64,000 bases of DNA from Bacillota bacterium (GCA_023441055.1 JAEZQY010000001.1:124001-188000), one strand, 5' to 3'; positions 24,888-33,347 are shown, numbered from the stretch's first letter. Made by a program: numbers and translations. The notes: generated by a model from the sequence alone, not told the origin.

Positions 24888-25994
24888 ATGTCAGAGAAGC
24901 GATTGCCCAAGTATCAGCAGGTGAAGGAAGAGATTCTGTCGTGGCTGCAGGAAGGGAAACTGGAAGCAAGCAGTCAGCTCCCGTCTGAGCATGAGATCGC
25001 CGGCATGTTCGGGATGAGTCGTCAGACCGTACGACAAGCGCTGGGGGAGATGGAGAAGGAGGGCTGGCTGTACCGGATACAGGGCAAGGGCACGTTCGTG
25101 TCTGATCCGGTGAACCAAGCTGTGACTCGCGGCTCGCGTGAGCTGGCTTCGATCGGCATGCTGACGACACATATCTCTGACTATATCTTCCCGCATATCG
25201 TCCGCGGGGCTGAGGCGGAACTGAGGGGCAAGGGTTACAGTCTGCTCCTCTCGAGCACAGAGAATGATAAGAACAAGGAGCGTGATAACCTGCAGATGAT
25301 GCTGGATCAGCCGCTCAGTGGATTAATCGTTGAACCGACGAAGAGCGCGCTGGGCAATCCTAATCTCAGTTATTATCTGTCACTGCAGCTACGCCAAATC
25401 CCATTCCTGATGATAAATGCGCGTTATCCGGAATTGAACTGCCCCTGTGTATATGTCGATGATGAGAGCGGCGGCTTCATGGCGGCCGAGCATCTGATCG
25501 AGCTCGGGCATCGTCACATTGCAGGCTTCTTCAAGACGGATGATCTGCAGGGTGTTAACCGTCTCAAGGGTTATATGCGCGCGCATGAGAATCAGGGATT
25601 GTCTGTCATGCCGGATTTCGTCGTGCTCTACAGCACGGAGGAGAAGACAACCAAGCCGTTCGAGACCGCGCTGGAGCTGCTGCGCCGCGAGGATCGGCCG
25701 ACCGCCTTCGTATGCTACAATGATGAACTCGCGGTGCTGCTGCTGGAAGCGATTCGTCAGGTTGGCCTCAGTGTCCCGGAGCAGCTGTCGATCGTCGGCT
25801 TTGACGATTCCTTCCTCGCGACAGCGACGGAGGTGAAGCTGACCACACTTACTCATCCCAAGCTGGAGATGGGGGTGCGGGCGGCTGAGCAGCTTACGGC
25901 CATGATCAAGCATGGTCCAGGCTGGCAGGCGGAGGACGTTCGATATACACCGGAATTAATCGTGAGACAATCTACACAGAAAATGAATAGCTAA
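24888..25994 (+). CDS. araR: Arabinose operon repressor, GntR/LacI chimera
   Basis: Repressor of 368 aa, close to the B. subtilis AraR length. Residues 1-70 are a GntR winged helix ('LPKYQQVKEEILSWLQ', 'MSRQTVRQALGEMEKEG', 'IQGKGTFV') and the rest (about 80-360) is a LacI/GalR-type sugar-binding domain with 'PTAFVCYNDELAVLLLEA' and 'VPEQLSIVGFDDS'. L-arabinose is the expected inducer. The ATG at 24888 follows TAAGGAG; upstream frame lacks a site. It lies first in the locus, ahead of araDBA, with AraR boxes both before it and right after its stop. Confidence 0.93.
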   Translation: MSEKRLPKYQQVKEEILSWLQEGKLEASSQLPSEHEIAGMFGMSRQTVRQALGEMEKEGWLYRIQGKGTFVSDPVNQAVTRGSRELASIGMLTTHISDYIFPHIVRGAEAELRGKGYSLLLSSTENDKNKERDNLQMMLDQPLSGLIVEPTKSALGNPNLSYYLSLQLRQIPFLMINARYPELNCPCVYVDDESGGFMAAEHLIELGHRHIAGFFKTDDLQGVNRLKGYMRAHENQGLSVMPDFVVLYSTEEKTTKPFETALELLRREDRPTAFVCYNDELAVLLLEAIRQVGLSVPEQLSIVGFDDSFLATATEVKLTTLTHPKLEMGVRAAEQLTAMIKHGPGWQAEDVRYTPELIVRQSTQKMNS

Positions 25995-25995
25995 G

Positions 25996-26007
25996 TTGTA
26001 CGTACAA
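25996..26007 (+). promoter_or_regulatory. AraR operator upstream of araDBA
   Basis: TTGTACGTACAA, a perfect 12-bp palindrome matching the AraR core, starting 2 bp after the araR stop. A TATAAT follows at 26011-26016, so bound AraR would block the araD promoter. Confidence 0.85.
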
Positions 26008-26065
26008 GTGTATAATTGAGACGTATATTTGAATAGCAAGGATTTAAGAAGGGAGTGCTGTCCTG

Positions 26066-26758
26066 GTGTTGAAGCAATTGAAGCAAGAGGTGCTGGAAGC
26101 GAACTTGGACTTGCCCAAGTATGGCATGGTCACGTTCACCTGGGGGAATGTCAGCGGTATAGACCGTGAAAGCGGACTTGTTGTCATTAAACCGAGCGGT
26201 GTTCCCTATGAACAGCTGAAGGCGGAGGATCTGGTCGTTGTTGATCTTGATGGGCAAGTCGTGGAGGGTAAGCTTAAGCCATCTTCAGACACTCCTACGC
26301 ATCTTGTGCTCTACAAGGCCTTCCCTACCATAGGAGGAATCGTGCACACGCATTCCCCATGGGCGACGAGCTGGGCGCAGGCCGGCAGAGGAATTCCGGC
26401 ACTAGGCACGACTCAGGCCGATTACTTCTATGGGGAAATCCCTTGCACGCGCGATATGACAGAAGCGGAAATTCAGGGCGCCTATGAGCTCGAGACGGGC
26501 AACGTGATCGTGGAGCGATTTGCAGAGCTTGATCCTGATCGCATACCGGGTGTGCTCGTGAAGAGTCACGCGCCGTTCGCTTGGGGCCGGGATGCGCATG
26601 ACGCGCTGCATAACGCAGTAGTGCTCGAAGAGGTTGCGAAGATGGCGCTGCACTCGTACACACTCAATCCCGGTCTGCAGCCGATGGATCAGGCGCTGCT
26701 TGACAGACACTTCCTGCGGAAGCACGGTGTGAATGCCTATTATGGTCAGTCCAAATAA
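26066..26758 (+). CDS. araD: L-ribulose-5-phosphate 4-epimerase
   Basis: Converts L-ribulose 5-phosphate to D-xylulose 5-phosphate, the last step that feeds arabinose into the pentose phosphate pathway. It is 230 aa, as in E. coli (231). It belongs to the class II aldolase family: 'TWGNVSGIDRESGLVVIKPSG' region (substrate phosphate), Zn ligands in 'VHTHSPWATSWAQAG', and 'KSHAPFAWG'. A GTG start (26066) lies 10 bp after GGGAG; a TTG right after it is the alternative. First of the araD-araB-araA-ROK run. Confidence 0.95.
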   Translation: MLKQLKQEVLEANLDLPKYGMVTFTWGNVSGIDRESGLVVIKPSGVPYEQLKAEDLVVVDLDGQVVEGKLKPSSDTPTHLVLYKAFPTIGGIVHTHSPWATSWAQAGRGIPALGTTQADYFYGEIPCTRDMTEAEIQGAYELETGNVIVERFAELDPDRIPGVLVKSHAPFAWGRDAHDALHNAVVLEEVAKMALHSYTLNPGLQPMDQALLDRHFLRKHGVNAYYGQSK

Positions 26759-26791
26759 AACGAATGGTTTGTGAAGAGGAGATGAACACAC

Positions 26792-28462
26792 ATGAGTAAG
26801 AAATATGCGATCGGCATCGATTATGGCACGCAATCTGGCCGCGCGGTTCTCGTTGACCTGGCTGACGGCACAGAAGTTGCGGATCATGTTACGCCATATC
26901 CCCATCATGTGATCGACGAGGTGCTTCCAGGAACGGGCATGAAGCTGGAGCCAGATTGGGCGCTGCAGCATCCAGCCGATTACATTGAGGTGCTGAAGCG
27001 ATCTGTGCCGGAGGTCATGCGGATGTCTGGTGTGGATCCGGCGGATGTGATCGGGCTTGGGATCGACTTCACGGCTTGCACCATGCTGCCGATCGACGAG
27101 CAGGGACGACCGCTGTGCCTGTTGCCTGAGTATGCGGATAACCCGCATAGCTGGGTGAAGCTGTGGAAGCATCATGCAGCGCAGGATGAAGCGAATAAGA
27201 TCAACGAGATCGCAGAGCAGCGCGGAGAGAAGTGGCTGCCGCGCTATGGCGGCAAGATCTCATCCGAATGGATGATGGCCAAGGTATGGCAAATTCTGAA
27301 TGAGGCGCCAGATATCTATGACGCTGCTGATCAATTCCTGGAAGCGACAGATTGGGTAATCGCACAGATGACTGGCAATATTCTGCGCAACAGCTGTACG
27401 GCGGGGTATAAGGCGATCTGGCATAAGCAGGATGGCTACCCGAGCAAGGCGTTCTTCAAGGCGCTGGATCCACGTCTGGAGCATCTGATCGAGACCAAGC
27501 TGCGCGGCGACATATCCCCGCTCGGTACGAAGGCTGGTGAATTGACGGCAGAGATGGCCGAGGCGATCGGACTGCAGGCAGGAACGGCTGTAGCGGTCGG
27601 CAATGTGGATGCGCATGCTGCGGTTCCGGCTGTTGGTGTTGTTGAAGCTGGCAAGCTGGTGATGGCGATGGGAACATCGATCTGTCATATGCTGCTTGGA
27701 ACCGAAGAGCGGGAAGTTGAGGGTATGTGCGGTGTCGTTGAGGACGGGATCATCCCAGGCTTCCTCGGATATGAGGCGGGGCAATCCGCGGTAGGGGATA
27801 TTTTCGAGTGGTATGTGGAGGAAGCTGTACCGGCGTATGTGAAGGAAGCGGCTGATCAGGAAGGTGTCAGTGTGCATGAATATCTAGAGAAGCGCGCTTC
27901 GGCCTATAAGCCTGGTCAATCCGGCTTGCTGGCGCTGGATTGGTGGAACGGTAACCGCTCTGTACTCGTCGATACTGATCTGACTGGATTGCTGCTCGGC
28001 TGCACGCTGCTAACGAAGCCTGAGGAGATCTATCGCGCGTTGCTGGAGGCTACCGCGTTCGGTACGCGGAAGATTGTCGATGCGTTCCATAGCAATGGCG
28101 TGCCGGTGAATGAGCTGTATGCGTGCGGCGGCTTACCGCAGAAGAATAAGCTGCTCATGCAGATTTATGCCGATGTTACGAATCGCGAGATTAAGATAGC
28201 GGCATCTAAGCAGACGCCGGCGCTCGGCGCGGCGATGTTCGGCGCGGTCGCTGCAGGCAGCGCGAATGGCGGTTATGATTCGATTGTGGACGCTGCGCAG
28301 AAGATGGCTCGTGTTCGCGAGGAGACTTATAAGCCGATTCCGGAGCATGTGGCGATTTATGACAAGCTTTATCAAGAGTATTCGAAGCTGCATGATTATT
28401 TTGGCTGTGGAGAGAATGATGTGATGAAGCGTTTGAAGTCTATTAAGGAAGAGACGATCTAA
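26792..28462 (+). CDS. araB: Ribulokinase
   Basis: Phosphorylates L-ribulose with ATP to L-ribulose 5-phosphate. 556 aa, a FGGY-family kinase with the N-terminal phosphate loop 'GIDYGTQSGRAVLVDLADG' and the C-terminal FGGY signature region near 'ELYACGGLPQKNKLLMQIYA'. The length and sequence fit AraB of Bacillales. It follows araD by 33 bp with GAAGAGGAG ahead of the ATG, and is separated from araA by 190 bp that hold a repeat and a hairpin. Confidence 0.96.
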   Translation: MSKKYAIGIDYGTQSGRAVLVDLADGTEVADHVTPYPHHVIDEVLPGTGMKLEPDWALQHPADYIEVLKRSVPEVMRMSGVDPADVIGLGIDFTACTMLPIDEQGRPLCLLPEYADNPHSWVKLWKHHAAQDEANKINEIAEQRGEKWLPRYGGKISSEWMMAKVWQILNEAPDIYDAADQFLEATDWVIAQMTGNILRNSCTAGYKAIWHKQDGYPSKAFFKALDPRLEHLIETKLRGDISPLGTKAGELTAEMAEAIGLQAGTAVAVGNVDAHAAVPAVGVVEAGKLVMAMGTSICHMLLGTEEREVEGMCGVVEDGIIPGFLGYEAGQSAVGDIFEWYVEEAVPAYVKEAADQEGVSVHEYLEKRASAYKPGQSGLLALDWWNGNRSVLVDTDLTGLLLGCTLLTKPEEIYRALLEATAFGTRKIVDAFHSNGVPVNELYACGGLPQKNKLLMQIYADVTNREIKIAASKQTPALGAAMFGAVAAGSANGGYDSIVDAAQKMARVREETYKPIPEHVAIYDKLYQEYSKLHDYFGCGENDVMKRLKSIKEETI

Positions 28463-28475
28463 ATTATAAGAAGAG

Positions 28476-28574
28476 GACACGCCTACGGGCGGCTGCAAAT
28501 AAATTCACAACGTTTATTCACGAAGACACGCATAGGCGGCTGCAAATTAATCACTACAGCGTTTACTCGCGGAA
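28476..28574 (+). repeat. Two imperfect 50-bp direct repeats between araB and araA
   Basis: Copy 1 (28476-28524) and copy 2 (28525-28574) sit head to tail and share GACACGC, GGCGGCTGCAAAT and CGTTTA followed by TTCACG or CTCGCG. A third start (GACT) begins at 28575. They lie in the non-coding leader of araA and could not be traced to a gene. Probably a duplicated intergenic element. Confidence 0.7.
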
Positions 28575-28603
28575 GACTCCGACTGTGTCTTGATGCGAGT
28601 AAA
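28562..28603 (+). other. Stem-loop in the araB-araA intergenic mRNA
   Basis: TTTACTCGC (28562-28570) pairs perfectly with GCGAGTAAA (28595-28603), and the inner AAGAC with GTCTT. No T-run follows, so this is not a terminator; it may mark an RNA processing or stability element between araB and araA. Confidence 0.65.
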
Positions 28604-28652
28604 TCGCCCGGGTTATAAACAATGTTAATTTACGAAGAGGAGGAATCAATCC

Positions 28653-30143
28653 ATGTTACAAGTGAAGCCTTATGTGTTCTGGTTCGTAACGGGGAGTCAA
28701 CATCTATATGGACCTGAGACGCTGCTCGAGGTAGAGCAGAACTCTCGCAAGATTGTGGAGGGATTGGATCAGGATGCGGTTATGCCGTACAAGATCATCT
28801 TCAAGGAAGTACTGACGACACCGGATGCCATTCGCCGTCTGATGATCGACGCTAATCATGATGATGAATGCGCGGGGATCATCAGCTGGATGCATACGTT
28901 CTCACCATCGAAGATGTGGATCGCAGGATTGTCGCAGCTGCGCAAGCCCTATCTGCATCTAGCCACCCAATTTAATCGCGATATTCCGTGGAGCACCATC
29001 GATATGGACTTCATGAATACGAATCAATCCGCGCATGGGGACCGTGAGCATGGATTCATCGGTGCTCGCATGGGAATAGCACGCAAGATTGTATTCGGTT
29101 ACTGGGAGGACGCAGCAGTACGCGGACAGATCGGTAGCTGGATGCGCACCTCCGTTGCCTTCGCTGAGAGCCGGTCATTGAAGGTGGCGCGCTTCGGAGA
29201 CAACATGCGTCAGGTTGCCGTGACTGAGGGAGATAAGGTAGAGGCGGAGATTACATTCGGCTGGTCGACGAACGGATATGGCGTCGGCGATCTCGTCGAG
29301 CGCGTGAATGCGGTTCGCGATGCGGATGTGAAGCGCCTGCTGGAACAATACGATGCGCAATACGAGGTTATCAGTGATGGACGCTCGGATGGAGCGGTTC
29401 GCGATGCGATTGCGTATCAAGCGCGTCTTGAGCTTGGACTGAAGTCCTTCCTGGAGGAAGGCGGCTTCAGCGCATTCACGACAACCTTCGAGGATCTGCA
29501 CGGCTTGAAGCAGCTGCCTGGGCTTGCCGCACAGCGCTTAATGGAGCAGGGCTATGGCTTCGCTGGCGAGGGAGACTGGAAGACTTCAGCACTCGTCCGG
29601 TTGATGAAGATCATGGCAGGCAATGAGGGTACCTCGTTCATGGAGGATTATACGTATCATCTGGAGCCAGGCAATGAGCTCGTACTGGGCGCGCATATGC
29701 TGGAGATCTGTCCAACCATCGCAGCGGATAAGCCTCGCATTGAGGTACACCCGCTGGGCATCGGCGGGAAGGAGGACCCTGCACGGATGGTATTCAACGG
29801 CCGTTCCGGCGCTGCGCTGAATGCGTCGCTGATTGACCTGGGGAATCGCTTCCGGCTGCTCGTGAATGAGGTAGACGCGGTTGAGCCGATGAAGGAGATG
29901 CCTAATCTGCCGGTAGCGCGTGTGCTCTGGAAGGTGCAGCCGAACCTGAAGGATGGCGTGGAGGCATGGATTCGCGCTGGCGGCGCCCATCATACCGGAT
30001 TCTCTTATAAGGTGACAACCGAGCAATTGATTGACTTCGCCGAGATGGCAGGAATTGAAGTTGCAGTCATCGATAAGCATACGAATCCGCTTGCATTCCG
30101 CACGGAGCTGCGTCAAAATGATCTCGTATGGAAGTTGAAGTAA
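28653..30143 (+). CDS. araA: L-arabinose isomerase
   Basis: Interconverts L-arabinose and L-ribulose, the first step of arabinose use. It is 496 aa, the length of the Bacillus enzyme. The metal ligands Glu and His are in conserved blocks around 'EGDWKTSALVRLMKIM', 'FMEDYTYHLEPGNELVLGAH' and 'AGGAHHTGFSYKV'. AGGAGGAATC precedes the ATG. It follows the stem-loop described at 28562, and a ROK kinase gene follows after 36 bp. Confidence 0.97.
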   Translation: MLQVKPYVFWFVTGSQHLYGPETLLEVEQNSRKIVEGLDQDAVMPYKIIFKEVLTTPDAIRRLMIDANHDDECAGIISWMHTFSPSKMWIAGLSQLRKPYLHLATQFNRDIPWSTIDMDFMNTNQSAHGDREHGFIGARMGIARKIVFGYWEDAAVRGQIGSWMRTSVAFAESRSLKVARFGDNMRQVAVTEGDKVEAEITFGWSTNGYGVGDLVERVNAVRDADVKRLLEQYDAQYEVISDGRSDGAVRDAIAYQARLELGLKSFLEEGGFSAFTTTFEDLHGLKQLPGLAAQRLMEQGYGFAGEGDWKTSALVRLMKIMAGNEGTSFMEDYTYHLEPGNELVLGAHMLEICPTIAADKPRIEVHPLGIGGKEDPARMVFNGRSGAALNASLIDLGNRFRLLVNEVDAVEPMKEMPNLPVARVLWKVQPNLKDGVEAWIRAGGAHHTGFSYKVTTEQLIDFAEMAGIEVAVIDKHTNPLAFRTELRQNDLVWKLK

Positions 30144-30179
30144 GGAGAACTTACTGGGATCATTGAGGAGGAACAGCAC

Positions 30180-31055
30180 GTGAGGATTGGCGCAATTGAG
30201 GCAGGCGGCACGAAGTTCGTATGCGGGATTGGGAATGAACAGGGGCATATTGAGGATCGGGTTTCATTCCCGACACGGTCACCTGATGAGACAATCAATA
30301 AGGTGATTACATACTTCAAGGATTCGGGCGTTGAGGCGATTGGAATCGGCTCGTTCGGCCCGATCGATCCGGATCCGGGGAGTGAGACTTACGGTTGTGT
30401 CACGACAACGCCGAAGCCGGGATGGTCGAACTTTAACTTTCTTGGCGCGATGCGCGCTGCAATCGATGTGCCGCTGGGCTGGGATACGGATGTCAATGCG
30501 GCTGCATTAGGAGAAGCGACTTGGGGAGCGGCTAAGGGATTGGACAGCTGTATCTACTTCACGATTGGGACTGGCGTTGGAGCCGGGGTCTATGTGGAGG
30601 GGAAGCTGGCACATGGCCTCGTACATCCAGAGGTTGGTCATATTCTTGTAAGACGTCATCCCAATGATAGCTATGCGGGTACCTGTCCTTATCATCAGGA
30701 TTGTCTGGAAGGACTGGCGGCCGGTCCTGCGATCGAACGCAGATGGGGCGTGCCAGGCAGCCAGCTGCCATCTGACCATGAGGCCTGGAAGCTGGAAGCG
30801 TACTATATTGCGCAGGCTATTGTGAGCGCTGTGTTGTTCGTGTCACCTAAGAAGGTGGTGCTGGGCGGCGGCGTCATGCATCAACTGCAGTTATTCCCGT
30901 TGATCCGAGAGGAAGTGCAGCGGCTATTGAATGGTTATGTTAGTCATGAGGCGCTTCGTTCCGGCATTGACGATTTCATTGTGCCGCCAGGACTAGGTGA
31001 TAATGCGGGACTGACCGGTGCGCTGGCGCTGGGCGTTGCTGCTGCTAATCGCTAG
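30180..31055 (+). CDS. ROK family fructokinase
   Basis: Sugar kinase of 291 aa that transfers phosphate from ATP to a hexose, most likely fructose. Near the N-terminus is 'IEAGGTKFVCGIG', then the ROK core 'GWDTDVNAAALGEATWGA' with the catalytic Asp, and the Zn site 'GHILVRRHP...CPYHQDCLEG' (His, Cys, His, Cys), which matches ScrK/GmuE fructokinases. A GTG start (30180) follows TGAGGAGG. Its place behind araA is unusual: arabinose use needs no hexokinase, so it may be carried along or act on another sugar. Confidence 0.9.
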   Translation: MRIGAIEAGGTKFVCGIGNEQGHIEDRVSFPTRSPDETINKVITYFKDSGVEAIGIGSFGPIDPDPGSETYGCVTTTPKPGWSNFNFLGAMRAAIDVPLGWDTDVNAAALGEATWGAAKGLDSCIYFTIGTGVGAGVYVEGKLAHGLVHPEVGHILVRRHPNDSYAGTCPYHQDCLEGLAAGPAIERRWGVPGSQLPSDHEAWKLEAYYIAQAIVSAVLFVSPKKVVLGGGVMHQLQLFPLIREEVQRLLNGYVSHEALRSGIDDFIVPPGLGDNAGLTGALALGVAAANR

Positions 31056-31097
31056 TTGAATAGAAGCGAGTACTAGTAACTAGGAGTATACACAATT

Positions 31098-31130
31098 CGG
31101 CGTTCGTCTCAGTCTTGAGGGCGAACGCCG
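31098..31130. terminator. Bidirectional terminator after the ROK gene
   Basis: CGGCGTTCG (31098-31106) pairs perfectly with CGAACGCCG (31122-31130). It separates the convergent ara/ROK run from the membrane-protein gene. Confidence 0.7.
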
Positions 31131-31136
31131 CATTCA

Positions 31137-31778
31137 TTATGTCTTCTTGCTTGGGAATAAGGTGTAGGACATCGAATAGATGAAGTCAACGATGAAGATA
31201 ATGCCCCACAGCATACCGATGCCGAACATCGTATCATTCGCATAAGGAGTGAAGGCTGCGGATTCAGCTTCTATCCAGGACCAGTCGGTTAAGTAGCTGA
31301 TGAACATTTCCCAGCTCTGCGTTCCGATCGACCATAAGATGGATTGCCCGATCAGGAACAGCAGCAGATGAATCGCTGCGCTATTGCGATACTTTCTGGC
31401 TACATGTTTCGGGTCTCGATTACGCGCTATGATGGCATAGTCTTCCGGTGTTAGCAGCTCTACGTTGCGAAGTTTGCCAATTTTCTGGCGCATCCAACGA
31501 TCCAATCGGAGGAAATCGACTATGCCGAATGTACAAGCATAGAGGACGAAGATCGTGATGACAAGCTGGAAGGTCGAGAATTCTCCGGTCTGCTTGTAAA
31601 TAACTAGACCTAGTACGGCCTCGAACACGAGGAACGCTAGAAAAGCAGCGATGAACAGCAGGCTGAGTCGTTGCTTACCTAGAAAATAGCGAATAATGCC
31701 AAACATCAGCAAAGAGGCAAAAGATAAAACCTCTGCAACGATAAAGATTTCCCACTGATACTCCAATAGCATGTTCAT
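31137..31778 (-). CDS. Integral membrane protein of unknown function
   Basis: I do not recognise this 213-aa protein. It has about five or six hydrophobic helices (roughly residues 8-30, 38-58, 70-92, 128-148 and 185-205) and a basic loop in the middle with 'RLDRWMRQKIGKLRNVEL'. Its start overlaps the stop of the MerR gene (ATGA at 31775-31778), so it is translated right after the regulator. The arrangement suggests it is the effector of that regulator, perhaps a drug or membrane-stress resistance factor. No transporter signature is seen. Confidence 0.65.
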   Translation of the reverse strand: MNMLLEYQWEIFIVAEVLSFASLLMFGIIRYFLGKQRLSLLFIAAFLAFLVFEAVLGLVIYKQTGEFSTFQLVITIFVLYACTFGIVDFLRLDRWMRQKIGKLRNVELLTPEDYAIIARNRDPKHVARKYRNSAAIHLLLFLIGQSILWSIGTQSWEMFISYLTDWSWIEAESAAFTPYANDTMFGIGMLWGIIFIVDFIYSMSYTLFPSKKT

Positions 31779-32539
31779 CCGTTCAGCCCCCCCGCTAGGT
31801 CTTGCTGTTCTAAGTAGTAATTCGTCGCTTCCTCGATAAAGGCAATTAACTCAGGCTCAATGGGATAAAACCCAGCCTTCGCTGATTGCTCCTGTGATTT
31901 TCGGATCTCCCAGAACTTATCTGAAAACTCGGGGTTATGCCCGAAGGTTTCATTCTCCTTCTCATGCATTCGTCGAATGATGCGCTGTACTTCCACTGCT
32001 GCAATTCCCTTGCCCTTATGCTTTTCAAGCTGAGCCAACAAGGAAACCCATTCCAGCGTATCGGGATCGCCGCGATTGACGTTGGGCAGCAGATCCAGAA
32101 ATGGCTGGTCCGATTCATTAAAGTGCTCCTGCAAGAAATGCTGGCGTTGATCCGCATGAGCTTCATACATTCGAATCAGCTTCTGCATATGCTCGATATC
32201 ATTACGGCCCTTCAGAATATACTCGTTCATTAAGCCTCGCAGCATATGCTCCAGCTGTTCGATCTTCTGCTTCTCCTGTAAACAATAGTTCAATTGGTTC
32301 TGAAGCTGCTGATACCAGTGCTGACTATCATCTGCCAGCAGCTCGTTAATTTCCTGCAGACTGAATCGCAAAGCCTTCAAGAATTGAATGTTCTGCAGCC
32401 GTCTAATCTCATTCTCCCCATACTGCCGATGCCCGCCATCTGTTCGGCCCATCGGCTTTAACAGACCGATCTGATCATAATGACGCAGCGTTCTCACGGT
32501 GACACCGGTCTGCTTGGTTACTTCTTGAATCGAAATCAA
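31775..32539 (-). CDS. MerR family transcriptional regulator with TipAS-like C-terminal domain
   Basis: Activator/repressor of 254 aa. The N-terminal MerR helix-turn-helix ('TVRTLRHYDQIGLLKPMGRTDGG') is followed by a coiled coil of about 40 residues and a C-terminal helical domain (about 120-250) resembling the TipAS antibiotic-recognition domain. It starts at a TTG (32539) with AAGGGAG 8 bp upstream; a GTG at 32569 lies at the likely transcription start and is rejected. The promoter has the MerR hallmark of a 19-bp spacer with a palindrome. Genes controlled: itself and the membrane protein. The inducer is unknown. Confidence 0.85.
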   Translation of the reverse strand: MISIQEVTKQTGVTVRTLRHYDQIGLLKPMGRTDGGHRQYGENEIRRLQNIQFLKALRFSLQEINELLADDSQHWYQQLQNQLNYCLQEKQKIEQLEHMLRGLMNEYILKGRNDIEHMQKLIRMYEAHADQRQHFLQEHFNESDQPFLDLLPNVNRGDPDTLEWVSLLAQLEKHKGKGIAAVEVQRIIRRMHEKENETFGHNPEFSDKFWEIRKSQEQSAKAGFYPIEPELIAFIEEATNYYLEQQDLAGGLNG

Positions 32540-32574
32540 TGTAGCGCTCTCCCTTCGTTCGGACCTCACTAACC

Positions 32575-32605
32575 ATTATACAAGATGACGTAACGTCAGC
32601 TTCAA
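32575..32605 (-). promoter_or_regulatory. MerR-type promoter with 19-bp spacer and palindromic operator
   Basis: On the minus strand: TTGAAG (32605-32600), a spacer of exactly 19 bp, and a perfect TATAAT (32580-32575). A perfect 13-bp palindrome TGACGTTACGTCA (32598-32586) sits in the spacer. This is the layout of promoters that MerR proteins twist open. The -35 overlaps the end of the ykkD-like gene. Confidence 0.85.
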
Positions 32606-32916
32606 GCGATTAGTTTCAATCCGACCGCTGCGCCGAGTACCAAGATGATGCAGGCAACTCGCTTCCAATCCTTCGACTCGCCATATAAGGTCATACCGAG
32701 CAGAGCTCCACCGGATGCCCCAATTCCCGTCCAGATCGCATACGCGGTTCCCATAGGCAAGGTTTTCATTGCATAGGCGAGGAATAGAAAGCTGAGACCG
32801 AATCCAGTTAGCAGTAGGAGGAAGGATTGTATATTCCGCTTCTGGTGCAACCGGTTGATCATGGCCACACCGAACATCTCGAATAATCCCGCTATAATCA
32901 AGGAAGCCCAGGCCAT
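32602..32916 (-). CDS. ykkD: Paired SMR transporter subunit, YkkD-like
   Basis: Small multidrug resistance family protein of 104 aa with four membrane helices. The membrane-embedded acidic residue is the Glu in 'FEMFGVAMINR' of helix 1, and 'LPMGTAYAIWTGIGA' is the SMR signature. It pairs with the YkkC-like subunit upstream (overlap at 32916), and together they should form an antiparallel heterodimer that exports guanidinium in exchange for protons. In B. subtilis the YkkCD pair shares this role and riboswitch control. A broader drug substrate remains possible. Confidence 0.9.
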   Translation of the reverse strand: MAWASLIIAGLFEMFGVAMINRLHQKRNIQSFLLLLTGFGLSFLFLAYAMKTLPMGTAYAIWTGIGASGGALLGMTLYGESKDWKRVACIILVLGAAVGLKLIA

Positions 32917-33257
32917 CAGGAATCTCCTCCTTCCTGCGCAGGGTCATTGGTCAATAGCTTTAAGCCCACTACACCAAGCAAGAGAACGGCGATTAACAGT
33001 ATCTTGGACATTCGAAACGGATCATCGAAGATCAGGATGTCCACAATCACTGTGCCCGCTGTACCCAAGCCTACGAATACCGCATATACGGTTCCTACAG
33101 GCAGCTCCTTGCCTGCCATGATCATCAGGTAGAAGCTGATGAAGATCGCTACAGCTGTACCGCTCCAAGTCCAGAAGCTGTCTGCATGCTTGAGACCGAT
33201 CACCCATAGCACCTCGAAGAATGCAGCAATGATCACCTTCACCCAATTGGTTGTCAT
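32916..33257 (-). CDS. ykkC: Paired SMR transporter subunit, YkkC-like
   Basis: Protein of 113 aa, four membrane helices. The active-site Glu lies in 'AFFEVLWVIGLKHAD', and the SMR motif is 'LPVGTVYAVFVGLGTAGT'. This is the first gene behind the guanidine-I riboswitch, which identifies the pair as a guanidinium exporter rather than a general drug pump. The second subunit starts at its stop codon, so the two are translationally coupled. Confidence 0.92.
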   Translation of the reverse strand: MTTNWVKVIIAAFFEVLWVIGLKHADSFWTWSGTAVAIFISFYLMIMAGKELPVGTVYAVFVGLGTAGTVIVDILIFDDPFRMSKILLIAVLLLGVVGLKLLTNDPAQEGGDS

Positions 33258-33302
33258 TTAGCTTGCTCCTTTCACATGATCGAATGCCAATGCGTACGCA
33301 TT

Positions 33303-33347
33303 AAAAAAAGCCCGAAGATGACTGTAAACAGTATCTCCCAGGCTTTT
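33303..33347 (-). terminator. Riboswitch terminator before ykkC
   Basis: On the minus strand, AAAAGCCT (33347-33340) pairs with the AGCCCG side (about 33314-33308) as CGGGCTT, followed by TTTTTTT. Its 5' arm overlaps the 3' end of the aptamer, which is what a ligand-controlled transcription switch needs. Confidence 0.8.

Noticed and set aside
26402..27175. Open frame of 257 codons on the minus strand
   Set aside because: Spans the araD-araB junction in antisense; His/Arg-rich product, no family resemblance, no start signal.
28476..28603. Terminator between araB and araA
   Set aside because: The hairpin has no T-run and araA follows in the same orientation with its own ribosome site; an mRNA element is more likely.
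29586..30248. Open frame of 220 codons on the minus strand
   Set aside because: Antisense to araA, whose identity is certain.
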